From NCBI GenBank assembly GCA_942493305.1, contig OW818686.1, positions 3,658,001 to 3,722,000 on the forward strand: a stretch of 64,000 bases of DNA, read 5' to 3'. The position numbers and the translations under genes are program-made. Source of the stretch: UBA7672 sp030824255 (GTDB lineage: Bacteria > Pseudomonadota > Alphaproteobacteria > Caulobacterales > Hyphomonadaceae). The notes beneath the pieces were generated by a model. The model saw only the letters and a list, made by a program, of their open reading frames with translations. It did no database searches and was not told where the DNA came from. Shown piece after piece: positions 25,935-35,046 of this stretch. The stretch's first letter is position 1. Every line of letters begins with the position of its first letter.

Positions 25935-28070
25935 TCAGATCGAGCCGGCTGCTTCCTTCACCGCCTGCTGGATCTGCCCAACTGACAACAGGCCATCGAA
26001 CTTGCGTGGTTCGCCGCCAGCCGCCGGATAAACAAGATACAGCGGCACGCCGCCAGCGCCATGGCGCTTCAGCTCGTCGAAGATCACACTGTCTTTATTG
26101 GTCCAGTCGGCCTCGAGGAAGGCGACGTTCAGATCAGCAAAAGTCTGCTGAACCGCTGGGTCATGCATCGCCCCCTTGTTTACCTGACAGGTGACGCACC
26201 AGCGCGCAGTGAAATCCACGAAGATAACGCGCCCTTCCGCCTGAAGCTCTACCATGCGGGCTGGCGACCATGTATCCGCCGTTACAACGGCCGCCTCTGC
26301 CTTCGGCGAAACCGTACCGTACACCGGCACCGCAAACGCCGCGAGGATCACAATACCCGCCGCGACGCGCCCTAGCGTGTTGCCGTTCAGCTTCTTCGCG
26401 AGCCAGATACCGAACGCCAGCGCGATCGCACCACCCAGCGCCCAGATCACGCCATCAGTGCCCGCCTGCGCCGACAACACCCACAGCAGCCACAGCGCGG
26501 TGAGGAACATCGGGAAGGACAAAACCTGACGGAAAGTCTCCATCCACTTGCCTGGCTTAGGCAGCAATTTCGCGAATGCCGGGGTGAAGCTCAGCAGCAC
26601 GAACGGCGCTGCAAGTCCAAGACCGATTGTCACGAATATGGCCATCACGACCGGCGCCGGTTGGGTCATCGCCGCGCCGACAGCCGTTGCCATGAACGGG
26701 CCAACACATGGCGCGCCGACGAATGCCGCCAGCAGGCCGGTAAAGAACGCGCCCGACGTGCCGCCCTTATCTGCAAGATTGCCGCCGACACCCATCAGAG
26801 ACGAGCCGATCTCGAATACCCCCAGCAGGTTGAGACCCACCGCGAATATCACGAGCGCGAATATCGCCGTCACCCACGCATACTGAAGCTGGAAGCCAAG
26901 GCCCGCGGAAGTGTCTCCCGCCGCCTTCAGCCCGACGAGAATGGCGCCGATGGCTGCGAAGCAGACAACTACGCCCGCGAGATAAGCGAGCCCGTGCGCG
27001 CGCGAGACTTTCGGATCGTGCGCATGGTGCACAAGGCTCGCCGCCTTGATCGTCAACACCGGCAGAACGCACGGCATCAGGTTCAACACCAGACCGCCGA
27101 GAAAGGCGAAGGCGAGCGCCAGCAGCAATTGGTCGATCGGCAACATGACTTCGGGCGCAGCCGCGACAGCGCCGGAGAATGCCGTAGTCGAAACGCTCGC
27201 CGGCACAACGCCCGCCGTGCCCGGCGCCTCCCACCCCCGCGTTTTTCCGTCCGTCGTCTCGATCCCGATGATGCCATTGAGAACGGCCTGGTCAGGTTTC
27301 GCGAACGCCGATGCCTTCAACTCGAACGACACGCCATCGAGGCCGGTGCGCACAACCTGAGGCGCAGCGTGCAGTATGTCGGGGCCATATGGGAAAAAGC
27401 GGACAGTCTTCGCCGAGGCAATAGCCTCGGCAACGCTGGCATCCACAATACCGACCTTGAAGGTATCGCCCGAACGCTCGACCAGCGACTGCCCCGTCAG
27501 TGCAACCGGAATCGATGGCAGCGTCGCTGCAATGATTCCGCTCGCCTCGACATCAGCCGACGGTGTAGCAGCCACGTCCAGTGTCGTTGAAAGCGTGATG
27601 TCTTCTGGAATGCAGATGTCGGCGCAGATCAGATACTCGAACTTGGCTGCGATGGTGAGCTTGCTTCCGACGGCCGCGTCGGGCGCGATCTTCACCTCGA
27701 ACGGAAAGACCACCTCCCCCTCATAGCCGTAGTTCATGAGCGTTTGCAGCGGAATCGCGTGCGGCGTCGGAAAGCGGAACTCACCCGCCGTGACTTCCGG
27801 CGAGGACGCCCACGCTGCGGTCGGCGGAAGTCCGCTATCGCCCGCGTTCTTCCAGTAGACATGCCACTTGTCGGCCATCTTGAGCCGCAGGGCGCCTAGG
27901 AAGGTATCGCCCGGCATGGCGGCCGAGCGCTCCAGCAGGATTGTGCCCTCGGCATGATCGCTGTTCGCCGTCTTTTGCGCGGCGGCCGGCATAACCATCG
28001 AAAAGATAACGGCCGCAAGCGCGGCCAGCATGGCCAGCAACCTTGCGACGCGCGGGAATTCCTGGCGCAC
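25935..28070 (-). CDS. Thiol:disulfide interchange protein, DsbD/ScsB-like
   Basis: A 711-residue membrane electron transporter that moves reducing power from cytoplasmic thioredoxin to periplasmic proteins. Signal sequence, then a periplasmic beta-domain with ICADICIPED, a central DsbD membrane domain whose two redox cysteines sit in LMPCVLPVLT and GAPCVGPFMA, and a C-terminal thioredoxin domain with RWCVTC (625-628). The N-domain type is that of ScsB rather than classical DsbD. GTG at 28070 is used; an ATG at 28031 inside the signal region is an alternative. Its likely client is the adjacent thioredoxin-like protein. Confidence 0.88.
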   Translation of the reverse strand: MRQEFPRVARLLAMLAALAAVIFSMVMPAAAQKTANSDHAEGTILLERSAAMPGDTFLGALRLKMADKWHVYWKNAGDSGLPPTAAWASSPEVTAGEFRFPTPHAIPLQTLMNYGYEGEVVFPFEVKIAPDAAVGSKLTIAAKFEYLICADICIPEDITLSTTLDVAATPSADVEASGIIAATLPSIPVALTGQSLVERSGDTFKVGIVDASVAEAIASAKTVRFFPYGPDILHAAPQVVRTGLDGVSFELKASAFAKPDQAVLNGIIGIETTDGKTRGWEAPGTAGVVPASVSTTAFSGAVAAAPEVMLPIDQLLLALAFAFLGGLVLNLMPCVLPVLTIKAASLVHHAHDPKVSRAHGLAYLAGVVVCFAAIGAILVGLKAAGDTSAGLGFQLQYAWVTAIFALVIFAVGLNLLGVFEIGSSLMGVGGNLADKGGTSGAFFTGLLAAFVGAPCVGPFMATAVGAAMTQPAPVVMAIFVTIGLGLAAPFVLLSFTPAFAKLLPKPGKWMETFRQVLSFPMFLTALWLLWVLSAQAGTDGVIWALGGAIALAFGIWLAKKLNGNTLGRVAAGIVILAAFAVPVYGTVSPKAEAAVVTADTWSPARMVELQAEGRVIFVDFTARWCVTCQVNKGAMHDPAVQQTFADLNVAFLEADWTNKDSVIFDELKRHGAGGVPLYLVYPAAGGEPRKFDGLLSVGQIQQAVKEAAGSI

Positions 28071-28159
28071 CCGAAGACCTCGATTCAGAACATTTATGGC
28101 CGGGCGTGGGGGAGGCTTGCCCGGTCCTGAAGCCCAAGTAAGGGACCCAAATGCAACAG

Positions 28160-28193
28160 GTCCATCCCCCTCGCCTTAACGTGAGGGATGGAC
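28160..28193 (-). terminator. Stem-loop after sapC-like gene
   Basis: GTCCATCC/GGATGGAC extended by CTC/GAG beyond a two-base bulge, 25 bases past the SapC stop. There is no U-run, so termination is uncertain. Confidence 0.4.
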
Positions 28194-28217
28194 CCGCCTG
28201 AATATCCAGTTCCTGAG

Positions 28218-29003
28218 CTAGTTGGCGCCGGTCACCGAGATCCGGCGCATTGTGCGCTGGATCACACGTTGCCAGTTCATCAGCGACACCATGTGGGCAT
28301 AGACTGCCGCGAGGGCGCCCGTGTTGCGGATTTCCTGGAATTTGGCGTCCGGAAGGGCGTTCAGGCCATCTTCGGAGATCGCCCAGTAGTCGGCGATTTT
28401 CTGGGTCGGGCCCGGATTTCCCTGCGCATCGCGCGGGGTAAAGGCGACAGACTTCTGCTCAAACAGCGAGGCTTTGTCGATCATTTCGACAAACTCGACC
28501 GTAGCGCGGCGCTGGCGTTCGAATTCCTTGCAGAACTCGATCGCGTCCTGGGTGAATTTCGAGGCCTGATCGCCGTCGAAGAACTTCACGTCCGGCGTGT
28601 TGGAAACCATTTCGGCCGCCGTATCGACGCAAAGCAGCAGGCGATCGCTCTTCGGGTCGGAGGCGAACACGAACGGATAGCGGCGCGCGAACGCCGGCAG
28701 GTAAGCGTCCGGGTCGGGAACGCCGGCAGCGTCCACATACTCGTTTTCGTTCTGGCGAACGCCCATTACGGCGACCGGGGTCTTCTCCGGGCCGACGAAG
28801 ATGATCGGAAAGCAGGTCGCGGCGACGCCGAATTCGCTGACCGTTATCGGAACCGCGTGAGCCGTTTTCAAGAACGAGAACGGAGCGCCGATCTGCTTGA
28901 CGCCAAGATCCCGGTGCTTTTCGAGCGAAAGCGGCTCAGGGCTCTTGTAAAACATGACCTGGCCGGTCAATTCCGGCTGGCCGCCGGGGGCGGGGGTGCT
29001 CAT
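28218..29003 (-). CDS. SapC family protein
   Basis: A 261-residue cytoplasmic protein matching the SapC family: FARRYPFVFASDP, LLLCVDTAAEMVS and a C-terminal AVYAHMVSLMNWQRV segment. The family was named from an S-layer locus in Campylobacter; its biochemical role in Alphaproteobacteria is not established, although it is often linked to oxygenase or TPR genes. The start is supported by AGGAG eight bases upstream. Divergent from a DUF885 lipoprotein gene. Confidence 0.85.
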   Translation of the reverse strand: MSTPAPGGQPELTGQVMFYKSPEPLSLEKHRDLGVKQIGAPFSFLKTAHAVPITVSEFGVAATCFPIIFVGPEKTPVAVMGVRQNENEYVDAAGVPDPDAYLPAFARRYPFVFASDPKSDRLLLCVDTAAEMVSNTPDVKFFDGDQASKFTQDAIEFCKEFERQRRATVEFVEMIDKASLFEQKSVAFTPRDAQGNPGPTQKIADYWAISEDGLNALPDAKFQEIRNTGALAAVYAHMVSLMNWQRVIQRTMRRISVTGAN

Positions 29004-29075
29004 ACACAGGCTCCTGACTTGATGCTCGGCGGTGCTTATCGGAAAACTCCGGGCGCCTCAACCAAAGCGAATCAT

Positions 29076-30941
29076 ATGTTTTTGCTGGCCTGGAGATCGC
29101 CTTTCGGAGCCTCGCTAGCCGTATTGGCCGGCGTGATTCTGGTCGGCTGTACCCCCCCGAGGGTCAATTCGGACCCTGCGGCGACCAGCCTTATCGAGCG
29201 TTTCGGGGCTGCCGAGATCCAGCGCATGCCGGAAGAAGCCGACATGATCGGCGTTTCCCCGGCCGCTTTTGGCCGCCCTTATGCGGATCTTCTGAATGAC
29301 CGGTCGATGGCCGTAGCGGAACGCGCGCGGACCAACTGGCTGGATTACATGGCCGAGTTCGAGCGCATAGACCGGACCAACCTCTCCCCCAGCATGCGCC
29401 GCAGCTACGACGCGATCCGATCCACGCTGGAAGCCTCGATCGCGGTCGATACCTATGGCTACGGGGCCACCGGGCTGGGCTGGTCGAGTCCCTACCTGAT
29501 AACTTTCGCAGACGGCGCCTTCACTGACCTGGTAAAATTCCTGACGCTGCACGTGCCGGTGCGATCGCGCGCGGAGGCCGACGCCTGGCTTAAACGTCTC
29601 GGACAGATGGACGAGGCAATGCGCGACGAACGCCGCCGCTTCGAGGTCGATCTCGATAACGGTATCGTTCCTCCCCGCGCCGTTCTCCAGCGCACGCTGG
29701 ACAAGGCGCGCCAGTTCACGCCGGCGAACCCGCGCGATCATGTGCTCCTACAGTCGTTCACTGAAGCTTTGGCGCAGGTGACCGACATACCCGAAGAAGA
29801 CATCGCGAAACTGACGGCGCGCGCAGCCGAATTGGTGGGCGGCGACATCCGCAAGGAATACGTTGCGCTCGACACGCTCCTCGCCAAGTGGTTGGCGAAG
29901 GCGCCGGCAGAGCCTGGCGCCTGGCAGTTTCCCAACGGCGAAACCTACTACGCCCAGCTTCTCCGACTCCACACCACGACACCGCTCTCGGCCGCCCAGC
30001 TTCATGAGATGGGACAGAAGATGGTCGATCAGCTGACGGCGCAGATTGATCCCCTGCTCGTCGCAGCGGGATCGACCGAAGGAACTGTCGGCGCGCGGCT
30101 GACCCTTCTTGCTCAACGCCCGGATCTGCAGTTCGCCGATACGCCGGAGGGGCGTATCGCGATGATGGCGATGATCGACAATCGCATGAAGTGGGCGAAT
30201 GGCATTGTCGGGCGCATCGCGAATTCGGAAAGGCGCGCAGAGATCGTTGTGCGCGAAACACCGCGGATAGCGCAGGATACAGCGTCAAAAGCCTACTATC
30301 GCAGCGCGCCGATCGATGGCGGCACGCCCGCAATCTACAATATCACGCTGCGCTCCACCGCAGACTTCCCGACCTGGACCATTCCCTCGCTGACTTTCCA
30401 TGAGGCCACTCCCGGTCATCACCTGCAGGTCGAGATGGCGCGTGTCCGGCCCAACCGTCCCGTGCTCGAGCTCCTCATCGCATCACCCGCCTTCAATGAA
30501 GGCTGGGCTACATATGGCGAAGATCTCGCGGCCGAGTTTGGCGCCTATCAGGCTGACCCGCTCGGCCGCATCGGTTACCTGCAGTCGATCCTGTTCCGCG
30601 CCGCGCGGATGGTCGCCGACACGGGCGTCAACGCGCAGAAATGGACCCGCGAGGATACGATCGCCTATCTCCAGAACACCGTCGGCATAACGCGCCAGAC
30701 GGCTGAGCTGGAAGTTGACCGCTATGCGATCCGACCGGGCGTCGCCGCGTCCTACATGGCAGGTCGCGAGACGATCCGCCGTCTCCGCGTCTCCGCGCAG
30801 AAGGAACTCGGGCAAGCCTTCGACCTCAAGGCCTTCCACGACGCCATTCTGCTGGCCGGGCCGCGACCGTTGCCGGTGGTTGAGGCTGATATTGGCGCTT
30901 GGGTCGCGAGCCGGAAGCCAGCGCCGCGTCCGGCGGAGTAG
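29076..30941 (+). CDS. DUF885 family lipoprotein, putative metallopeptidase
   Basis: A 621-residue protein from the ATG at 29076, where a lipoprotein signal (LAVLAGVILVGC) begins; the longer open frame upstream is antisense to sapC and rejected. The DUF885 signature HEATPGHHLQ (HExxxGHH) and a downstream NEGWATYGEDLA give a probable zinc site of the M32-like thermolysin type. It should be a lipid-anchored envelope peptidase. A long GC hairpin follows the stop. Confidence 0.85.
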   Translation: MFLLAWRSPFGASLAVLAGVILVGCTPPRVNSDPAATSLIERFGAAEIQRMPEEADMIGVSPAAFGRPYADLLNDRSMAVAERARTNWLDYMAEFERIDRTNLSPSMRRSYDAIRSTLEASIAVDTYGYGATGLGWSSPYLITFADGAFTDLVKFLTLHVPVRSRAEADAWLKRLGQMDEAMRDERRRFEVDLDNGIVPPRAVLQRTLDKARQFTPANPRDHVLLQSFTEALAQVTDIPEEDIAKLTARAAELVGGDIRKEYVALDTLLAKWLAKAPAEPGAWQFPNGETYYAQLLRLHTTTPLSAAQLHEMGQKMVDQLTAQIDPLLVAAGSTEGTVGARLTLLAQRPDLQFADTPEGRIAMMAMIDNRMKWANGIVGRIANSERRAEIVVRETPRIAQDTASKAYYRSAPIDGGTPAIYNITLRSTADFPTWTIPSLTFHEATPGHHLQVEMARVRPNRPVLELLIASPAFNEGWATYGEDLAAEFGAYQADPLGRIGYLQSILFRAARMVADTGVNAQKWTREDTIAYLQNTVGITRQTAELEVDRYAIRPGVAASYMAGRETIRRLRVSAQKELGQAFDLKAFHDAILLAGPRPLPVVEADIGAWVASRKPAPRPAE

Positions 30942-30967
30942 ACACAGGTACAGTCCTGAAAATGAAT

Positions 30968-31000
30968 CGGGCCCGCGGATGAACCGCGGGCCCGCTTCCC
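30968..31000 (+). terminator. Hairpin after the DUF885 gene
   Basis: An 11-bp GC stem CGGGCCCGCGG / CCGCGGGCCCG with an ATGAA loop, 26 bases past the stop. The tail CTTCCC is poor in T, but stem strength makes a terminator likely. Confidence 0.65.
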
Positions 31001-31063
31001 GTCCGGGTCCGACGCGCGCGATCGGAGACTATCGCGGGGGCCGGATGACGAGGTTCCGTAAAA

Positions 31064-31426
31064 TCAGGCGGCCATGAGTTCCGGCTCGCGGGCCAGTTCG
31101 CTGCCAGCGGCCATCACCGGGTCGAGACCACGCGCCAGATCGGCGGCCTCGGCGCGGCGTGTTTTCACATCGGCATTGCGATGGATGAAGATCGCCGTTG
31201 CGCCGTAACGGCGGGCTTCGCGCCAGCGCCAGAAGGTGGCGACATCGCCTTCCGTACCGCCCTGCTCCGCGACGCGGATCACACGCCAGGACATGCCCTC
31301 GGGGGCCGCAAACAACACAACGCCGGCGACTTTCGCCCAGTCCTGTTCAACGCCAAAACGCTCAAACTTGTAGCTCTGACCATTGGTCCCGCAGAAGTTC
31401 ACCGCACCGTTGTAAGCCGTTGTCAT
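31064..31426 (-). CDS. SOS-controlled small protein, derived GIY-YIG-like
   Basis: A 120-residue protein from the ATG at 31426. NGQSYKFERFGVEQDWAKV and AGVVLFAAP sit where small GIY-YIG domain proteins have Y.F...fn.vGGVYvF. The second half, RRYGATAIFIHRNADVKTRR plus ADLARGLDPV, matches the family's GATHIhVH.N...R..E.DL...nPv ending. The catalytic GIY/YIG tyrosines and arginine appear lost (GVV and RVAEQ). A perfect LexA box GAAC-N7-GAAC abuts the start codon and a near match lies 14 bases further, so it should be induced by DNA damage. Function unknown; the fold assignment is by eye. Confidence 0.6.
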   Translation of the reverse strand: MTTAYNGAVNFCGTNGQSYKFERFGVEQDWAKVAGVVLFAAPEGMSWRVIRVAEQGGTEGDVATFWRWREARRYGATAIFIHRNADVKTRRAEAADLARGLDPVMAAGSELAREPELMAA

Positions 31427-31441
31427 GTTCTTGCTCCGTTC
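31427..31441 (-). promoter_or_regulatory. LexA (SOS) box
   Basis: On the minus strand GAAC-GGAGCAA-GAAC, the alphaproteobacterial direct-repeat LexA site with exact seven-base spacing, the same form as that in front of lexA in this window. It lies between the start codon and upstream DNA and covers the Shine-Dalgarno GGAG. A second, imperfect copy (GAAC-N7-GAAT) is at 31455-31469. Confidence 0.8.
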
Positions 31442-31519
31442 TGTTCTCGTTTGTATTCCCTTTTTGTTCTTTTGCCAGAAGTTTTTAGTAAACAAGCTAT
31501 TAAGGATTGTGGCGCGCGC

Positions 31520-32140
31520 TCAGGGCTTCGACACGGAGGCTTTTGTCACAACTATAGATTGCTTCGGCAGCTTGCCGGGAAAGGGGCCGCCTTCGGGCGC
31601 GAGTTCGACGGCCGCCATCGCATCAACGATCTCCATGCCTGACGTGACGTGGCCGAAAACGGCGTAGCCCGTGGTGTTGGGCGGCGCGCCGGGCGTAGCG
31701 CCGAGGCCGGTGTTGTCGGAGAGATCGAAGTAGAACGTGGCGTTGCCGCTGTTGGTCTCTTCCGCGCGCGCCATGGCGACCGCGCCGCGCGAGTGCTTGT
31801 TGTTCTCTGTCTCGAGCGGGATGTTGGGCAGCGGCGGGTGGCGGTATTTCAGGTTCTTGTCGAGATCGCCGAGCTGCACGACGAAGCCCGGCTCGATGCG
31901 ATAGACGGCTGCGCCGTTATAGTACTTTTTCTCGACCAGAGATTTGAAGTGTGCAGCCGTCTTCGGGGCCCCCACGGTGTCGAGCGTGATCTCGATATTG
32001 CCCATCGTGGTTTCCAGCGTGACGACGGGGCCTTCGCGGACAGGAACGGGCTCCGGCGCGGGCGGGGTTTCGGGTTCCTGCGCCAGAGCGGCGCCGGCAA
32101 GGCCGAGCGAGAGAACAGCGAGCGTGAGGAATCGTTTCAT
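31520..32140 (-). CDS. Cyclophilin-type peptidyl-prolyl isomerase, exported
   Basis: A 206-residue protein from the ATG at 32140 with a signal peptide (MKRFLTLAVLSLGLAGAALA) and GGAGG nine bases upstream. The cyclophilin domain shows GNIEITLD, YRIEPGFVVQLGD (usual F-x-R-x-I replaced by YRIE), RGAVAMARAEETNSGNATFYF and FGHVTSGMEIVDA. It acts as periplasmic prolyl isomerase. The active-site arginine region deviates somewhat from PpiA, so catalytic rate is uncertain. Confidence 0.88.
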   Translation of the reverse strand: MKRFLTLAVLSLGLAGAALAQEPETPPAPEPVPVREGPVVTLETTMGNIEITLDTVGAPKTAAHFKSLVEKKYYNGAAVYRIEPGFVVQLGDLDKNLKYRHPPLPNIPLETENNKHSRGAVAMARAEETNSGNATFYFDLSDNTGLGATPGAPPNTTGYAVFGHVTSGMEIVDAMAAVELAPEGGPFPGKLPKQSIVVTKASVSKP

Positions 32141-32268
32141 GGGCGTGGGCCTCCGGTGTGGGGGGAGTCTAGCATCGGGCAGCGATGCGCCAAGGTGGGG
32201 ATGCAGGTGGCATGCGTTCGCGATCCCGCAGGTGAGCTGCGGGTTGGGCGGGTTGCGATGTCGGTTGG

Positions 32269-32991
32269 CTATCCCGGTTCGGAAGCTTCGTTGAAACGGT
32301 CGAGCCGGTCTTCGGCGAGGCCCTGCGCGAGGCGCATGCCGGTGTTGATGAGGCGCGCGCCGGGCGTGCGCTTGCCAAGGCCCCACTGATACATCCACGG
32401 CCGCAGATCGAAGCTGCGTGGCGCGTTGGATGTCAGGTTGCGCTGGGCGATCCGCGTCAGGCGGATGGCGAGACGGCGGACATGCGCGTCGGGACTGGCG
32501 AGCACGCGGCGCACGCTTTCGAGCCTGCGCGCGAGCGGTAGGGTCGGTGCGAAGCGTGAAGGCGCGCGCGGCGGTTTGTAACGGGCGCCATCATGGCGCG
32601 GGGCGCGCGGCAGAAGCTGGAATCGCGTCGGCCATGATCCGGGATTGCCGGGCCAGATGAGGATGCGGCGGCTCTTTCTGGCGCCTGATTTCTTCGCGAC
32701 GCGCGGCTTCAGGATGAAGTTCAGCGCGAGGGCTGCGGCCAGCACGATGCGGCGCGCGAGCAGTTCGAGATGGCGGACGACATCGTTGAGCACGCGATGA
32801 CGCGACCGCAGGAGCCAGCCCTGCCCGGCCAGGTGTTGCGGCGTGGTGTGGAAGTCGCAGATGAAGCGGAAGGCCCAGCACGCATGGCGCCACGCCGCGA
32901 CCAGCGGCTGCGGCAGTTTTGGCGCGAGGATGGCGCGGACGCTTCGGCGGCGTGCGCGCTGGTCTTCGCGGCGGGTTCTGGATCGGCTCAT
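32269..32991 (-). CDS. Hypothetical basic protein with one hydrophobic segment
   Basis: A 240-residue very basic protein (Arg-rich at both ends) with one hydrophobic stretch (RIVLAAALALNFILKP, about residues 80-95). The C-terminal WMYQWGLGKRTPGARLINTGMR is compact and likely conserved. No family recognised. The long frame and in-between position on the minus strand support a gene, but the high Arg content of GC-rich shadow frames leaves doubt. Confidence 0.5.
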   Translation of the reverse strand: MSRSRTRREDQRARRRSVRAILAPKLPQPLVAAWRHACWAFRFICDFHTTPQHLAGQGWLLRSRHRVLNDVVRHLELLARRIVLAAALALNFILKPRVAKKSGARKSRRILIWPGNPGSWPTRFQLLPRAPRHDGARYKPPRAPSRFAPTLPLARRLESVRRVLASPDAHVRRLAIRLTRIAQRNLTSNAPRSFDLRPWMYQWGLGKRTPGARLINTGMRLAQGLAEDRLDRFNEASEPG

Positions 32992-33402
32992 GGGCGCCTC
33001 GGTTGATGTAACGAGGCATTATGCGGGTGGTTTTGGAGGTGTGGGACGCACGCATCCAGAACTGTCTGGATTGATCCGCGCAAGTGATTGAGATTGCTCA
33101 ACCCGGATCGAAAAAGCCGCGTTCGGATTCACACAGTTTCGCGGGCGTCTGTGAGCCCGCCCGCGTCCTTCGAGACGGCCTTCGGCCTCCTCAGGATGAG
33201 GGCTCAACGCCCAACCGCCCCCCCGCAGCCCTCATCCTGAGGAGCGCACGAAGTGCGCGTCTCGAAGGACGAGAGGGAGCTTGCTGAGCTATCCGTCCGC
33301 TGCGCGGCCAGTCGCCTCCGCCTTCGGCGAGGGAGGACGTTGGCAGAAACGCAAACCGCCTGCGCGAGGGCGCAGGCGGTGGCATTTTCAGATCAGATGC
33401 AA
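32992..33402. other. Gene-free region before eno
   Basis: About 410 bases with no supportable gene; it holds the long extragenic inverted repeat at 33165-33270. The rest shows nothing recognisable beyond a GCCTGCGC-rich hairpin (near 33357-33378) just after the eno stop on the minus strand that may end the eno transcript. Confidence 0.6.
33165..33270. repeat. Extragenic palindromic repeat pair
   Basis: Two ~40-base arms in inverted orientation, 33165-33204 (GTCCTTCGAGACG...CCTCAGGATGAGGGCT) and 33227-33270, separated by a 22-base C-rich loop. Each arm contains its own small hairpin (GGCC-TTC-GGCC; GCGCAC-GAA-GTGCGC). The sequence type is a widespread intergenic repeat of Alphaproteobacteria. 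Confidence 0.85.
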
Positions 33403-34680
33403 TCAGGCGCGGATGGAGGCGCGGCCGAGATAGCGGGCGGCGTCGCCGAGTTCGTCTTCGATGCGGAGAAGCTGGTTGTATTTGGCGAGCCGGTCCGAAC
33501 GGGCGAGCGAGCCGGTCTTGATCTGTCCGCAGTTGGTGGCGACAGCGAGGTCAGCGATGGTCGAGTCCTCGGTCTCGCCGGAGCGGTGGGACATGACGGC
33601 GCCGTAGCGATTGATCTGGGCCAGCTGCACCGACTCGAGCGTTTCGGTGAGCGTGCCGATCTGGTTGACCTTCACGAGGATGGCGTTGGCGGCGCCGCGC
33701 TGGATGCCTTCTGCGAGACGCGCCGTGTTGGTGACGAAGAGATCGTCGCCAACGAGCTGGCATTTGTCGCCAATGGCTTTCGTCAGGGCGATCCAGCCTT
33801 CCCAGTCGTCTTCCGACATGCCGTCTTCGATGGAGACGATCGGGAAGCGTTTGACGAGATCGGCCCAGTAGTTGGCCATCTGATCGGAGGAGAGCGACTT
33901 GCCCTCGCCTGCCAGCTCGTACTTGCCCTTCTTGTAGAATTCGGTGGCGGCGGCATCGAGCGCGAGCACCACGTCTTCGCCCGGCTGGTAACCGGCCTGC
34001 TCAATCGACTTCATGATGAAGCCGAGCGCGTCGTCGGTGGATTTGAGGTTCGGCGCGAAGCCGCCCTCGTCGCCGACATTGGTGTTGTGGCCGGCGGCCG
34101 CGAGGCCTTTCTTCAGGGTGTGGAAGATCTCGGCGCCGCAACGCAGGGCGTCGGCGAAGTTGTCCATGCCGACCGGCATGATCATGAATTCCTGGATGTC
34201 GATCGGGTTATCCGCATGTGCGCCGCCATTGATGATGTTCATCATCGGCGTCGGCAGGATGTGCGCGTTGGCGCCGCCGACATAGCGGTAGAGCGGCAGG
34301 GCCGAGGCCTGGGCTGCAGCCTTCGCGACGGCGAGGGACACGCCGAGGATGGCGTTGGCGCCGAGGCGGGATTTGTTCGGCGTGCCGTCGAGCGCGATCA
34401 GCGTCGCGTCGATGTGGCGCTGGTCGGTGGCGTCGAGGCCGAGGAGTTCGGGGAAGATCTCATCATTCACGGCGGCGACGGCGTTCAGCACGCCCTTGCC
34501 AAGGTAGCGGGACTTGTCGCCATCGCGGAGTTCGACCGCTTCGTGCGCGCCGGTGGAGGCGCCCGAGGGAACGGCGGCGCGGCCCGAGGAGCCGTCTTCC
34601 AGGGTGACTTCGGCTTCGACGGTCGGGTTGCCCCGGCTGTCGAGGATTTCCCGCGCGTAAATGTCGACGATCTCGGTCAC
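33403..34680 (-). CDS. eno: Enolase
   Basis: A 425-residue enolase interconverting 2-phosphoglycerate and phosphoenolpyruvate. REILDSRGNPTVE, PSGASTGAHEAVELRDGD, DGTPNKSRLGANAILGVS, QLVGDDLFVTN and MSHRSGETEDSTIADLA cover the substrate- and magnesium-binding residues. The start is GTG at 34680 with AGGGGA seven bases upstream; upstream frame residues lack homology. Follows rpmF after a terminator. Confidence 0.97.
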   Translation of the reverse strand: MTEIVDIYAREILDSRGNPTVEAEVTLEDGSSGRAAVPSGASTGAHEAVELRDGDKSRYLGKGVLNAVAAVNDEIFPELLGLDATDQRHIDATLIALDGTPNKSRLGANAILGVSLAVAKAAAQASALPLYRYVGGANAHILPTPMMNIINGGAHADNPIDIQEFMIMPVGMDNFADALRCGAEIFHTLKKGLAAAGHNTNVGDEGGFAPNLKSTDDALGFIMKSIEQAGYQPGEDVVLALDAAATEFYKKGKYELAGEGKSLSSDQMANYWADLVKRFPIVSIEDGMSEDDWEGWIALTKAIGDKCQLVGDDLFVTNTARLAEGIQRGAANAILVKVNQIGTLTETLESVQLAQINRYGAVMSHRSGETEDSTIADLAVATNCGQIKTGSLARSDRLAKYNQLLRIEDELGDAARYLGRASIRA

Positions 34681-34783
34681 TGGAAAGTCCCCTGGGCTGG
34701 TGGCTGGCGGAACAGATTCGCGCCGGCAAACGCCCCGGCGGCAAGGCGTGCGTGCCATGCCCCGAAAGGCCCGGAAATGCAAA

Positions 34784-34805
34784 CGGCCGCCCCAAGGGGC
34801 GGCCG
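34784..34805 (-). terminator. rpmF terminator
   Basis: Perfect palindrome CGGCCGCCCC-AA-GGGGCGGCCG with a TTTGCATTT tail on the minus strand, between rpmF and eno. Confidence 0.85.
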
Positions 34806-34860
34806 CTGAATTCTGGACGGCGCCTGATAGCGCCTGCCGGGCCTGGACCCGGGGTCTGGA

Positions 34861-35046
34861 CTATTCGTCGTCCTTGACCGTCAGGACCTGTTTACCGCGG
34901 TATTTGCCGGTTTTCGGGTCGACGTGGTGCGGGCGACGCAGTTCGCCCGTTTCCTTGTCTTCCACGTAGGAGGACAGCGGAAGACGGTCGTGCGAACGGC
35001 GCATGCCGCGCTTGGACGGGGAGGTTTTGCGCTTAGGGACGGCCAT
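34861..35046 (-). CDS. rpmF: 50S ribosomal protein L32
   Basis: A 61-residue L32 of the large ribosomal subunit: MAVPKRKTSPSKRGMRRSHD at the start and HHVDPKTGKYRGKQVL. It lacks the zinc-binding CxxC pair, so it is the zinc-independent form usual in Alphaproteobacteria. It is monocistronic with its own terminator. Confidence 0.97.
   Translation of the reverse strand: MAVPKRKTSPSKRGMRRSHDRLPLSSYVEDKETGELRRPHHVDPKTGKYRGKQVLTVKDDE

Noticed and set aside
28188..29075. Long N-terminal extension of the DUF885 gene
   Set aside because: It is antisense to sapC over almost its full length; the lipoprotein signal begins at 29076.
33253..34809. 518-codon plus-strand ORF opposite eno
   Set aside because: Antisense shadow of enolase, which is unmistakable on the minus strand.
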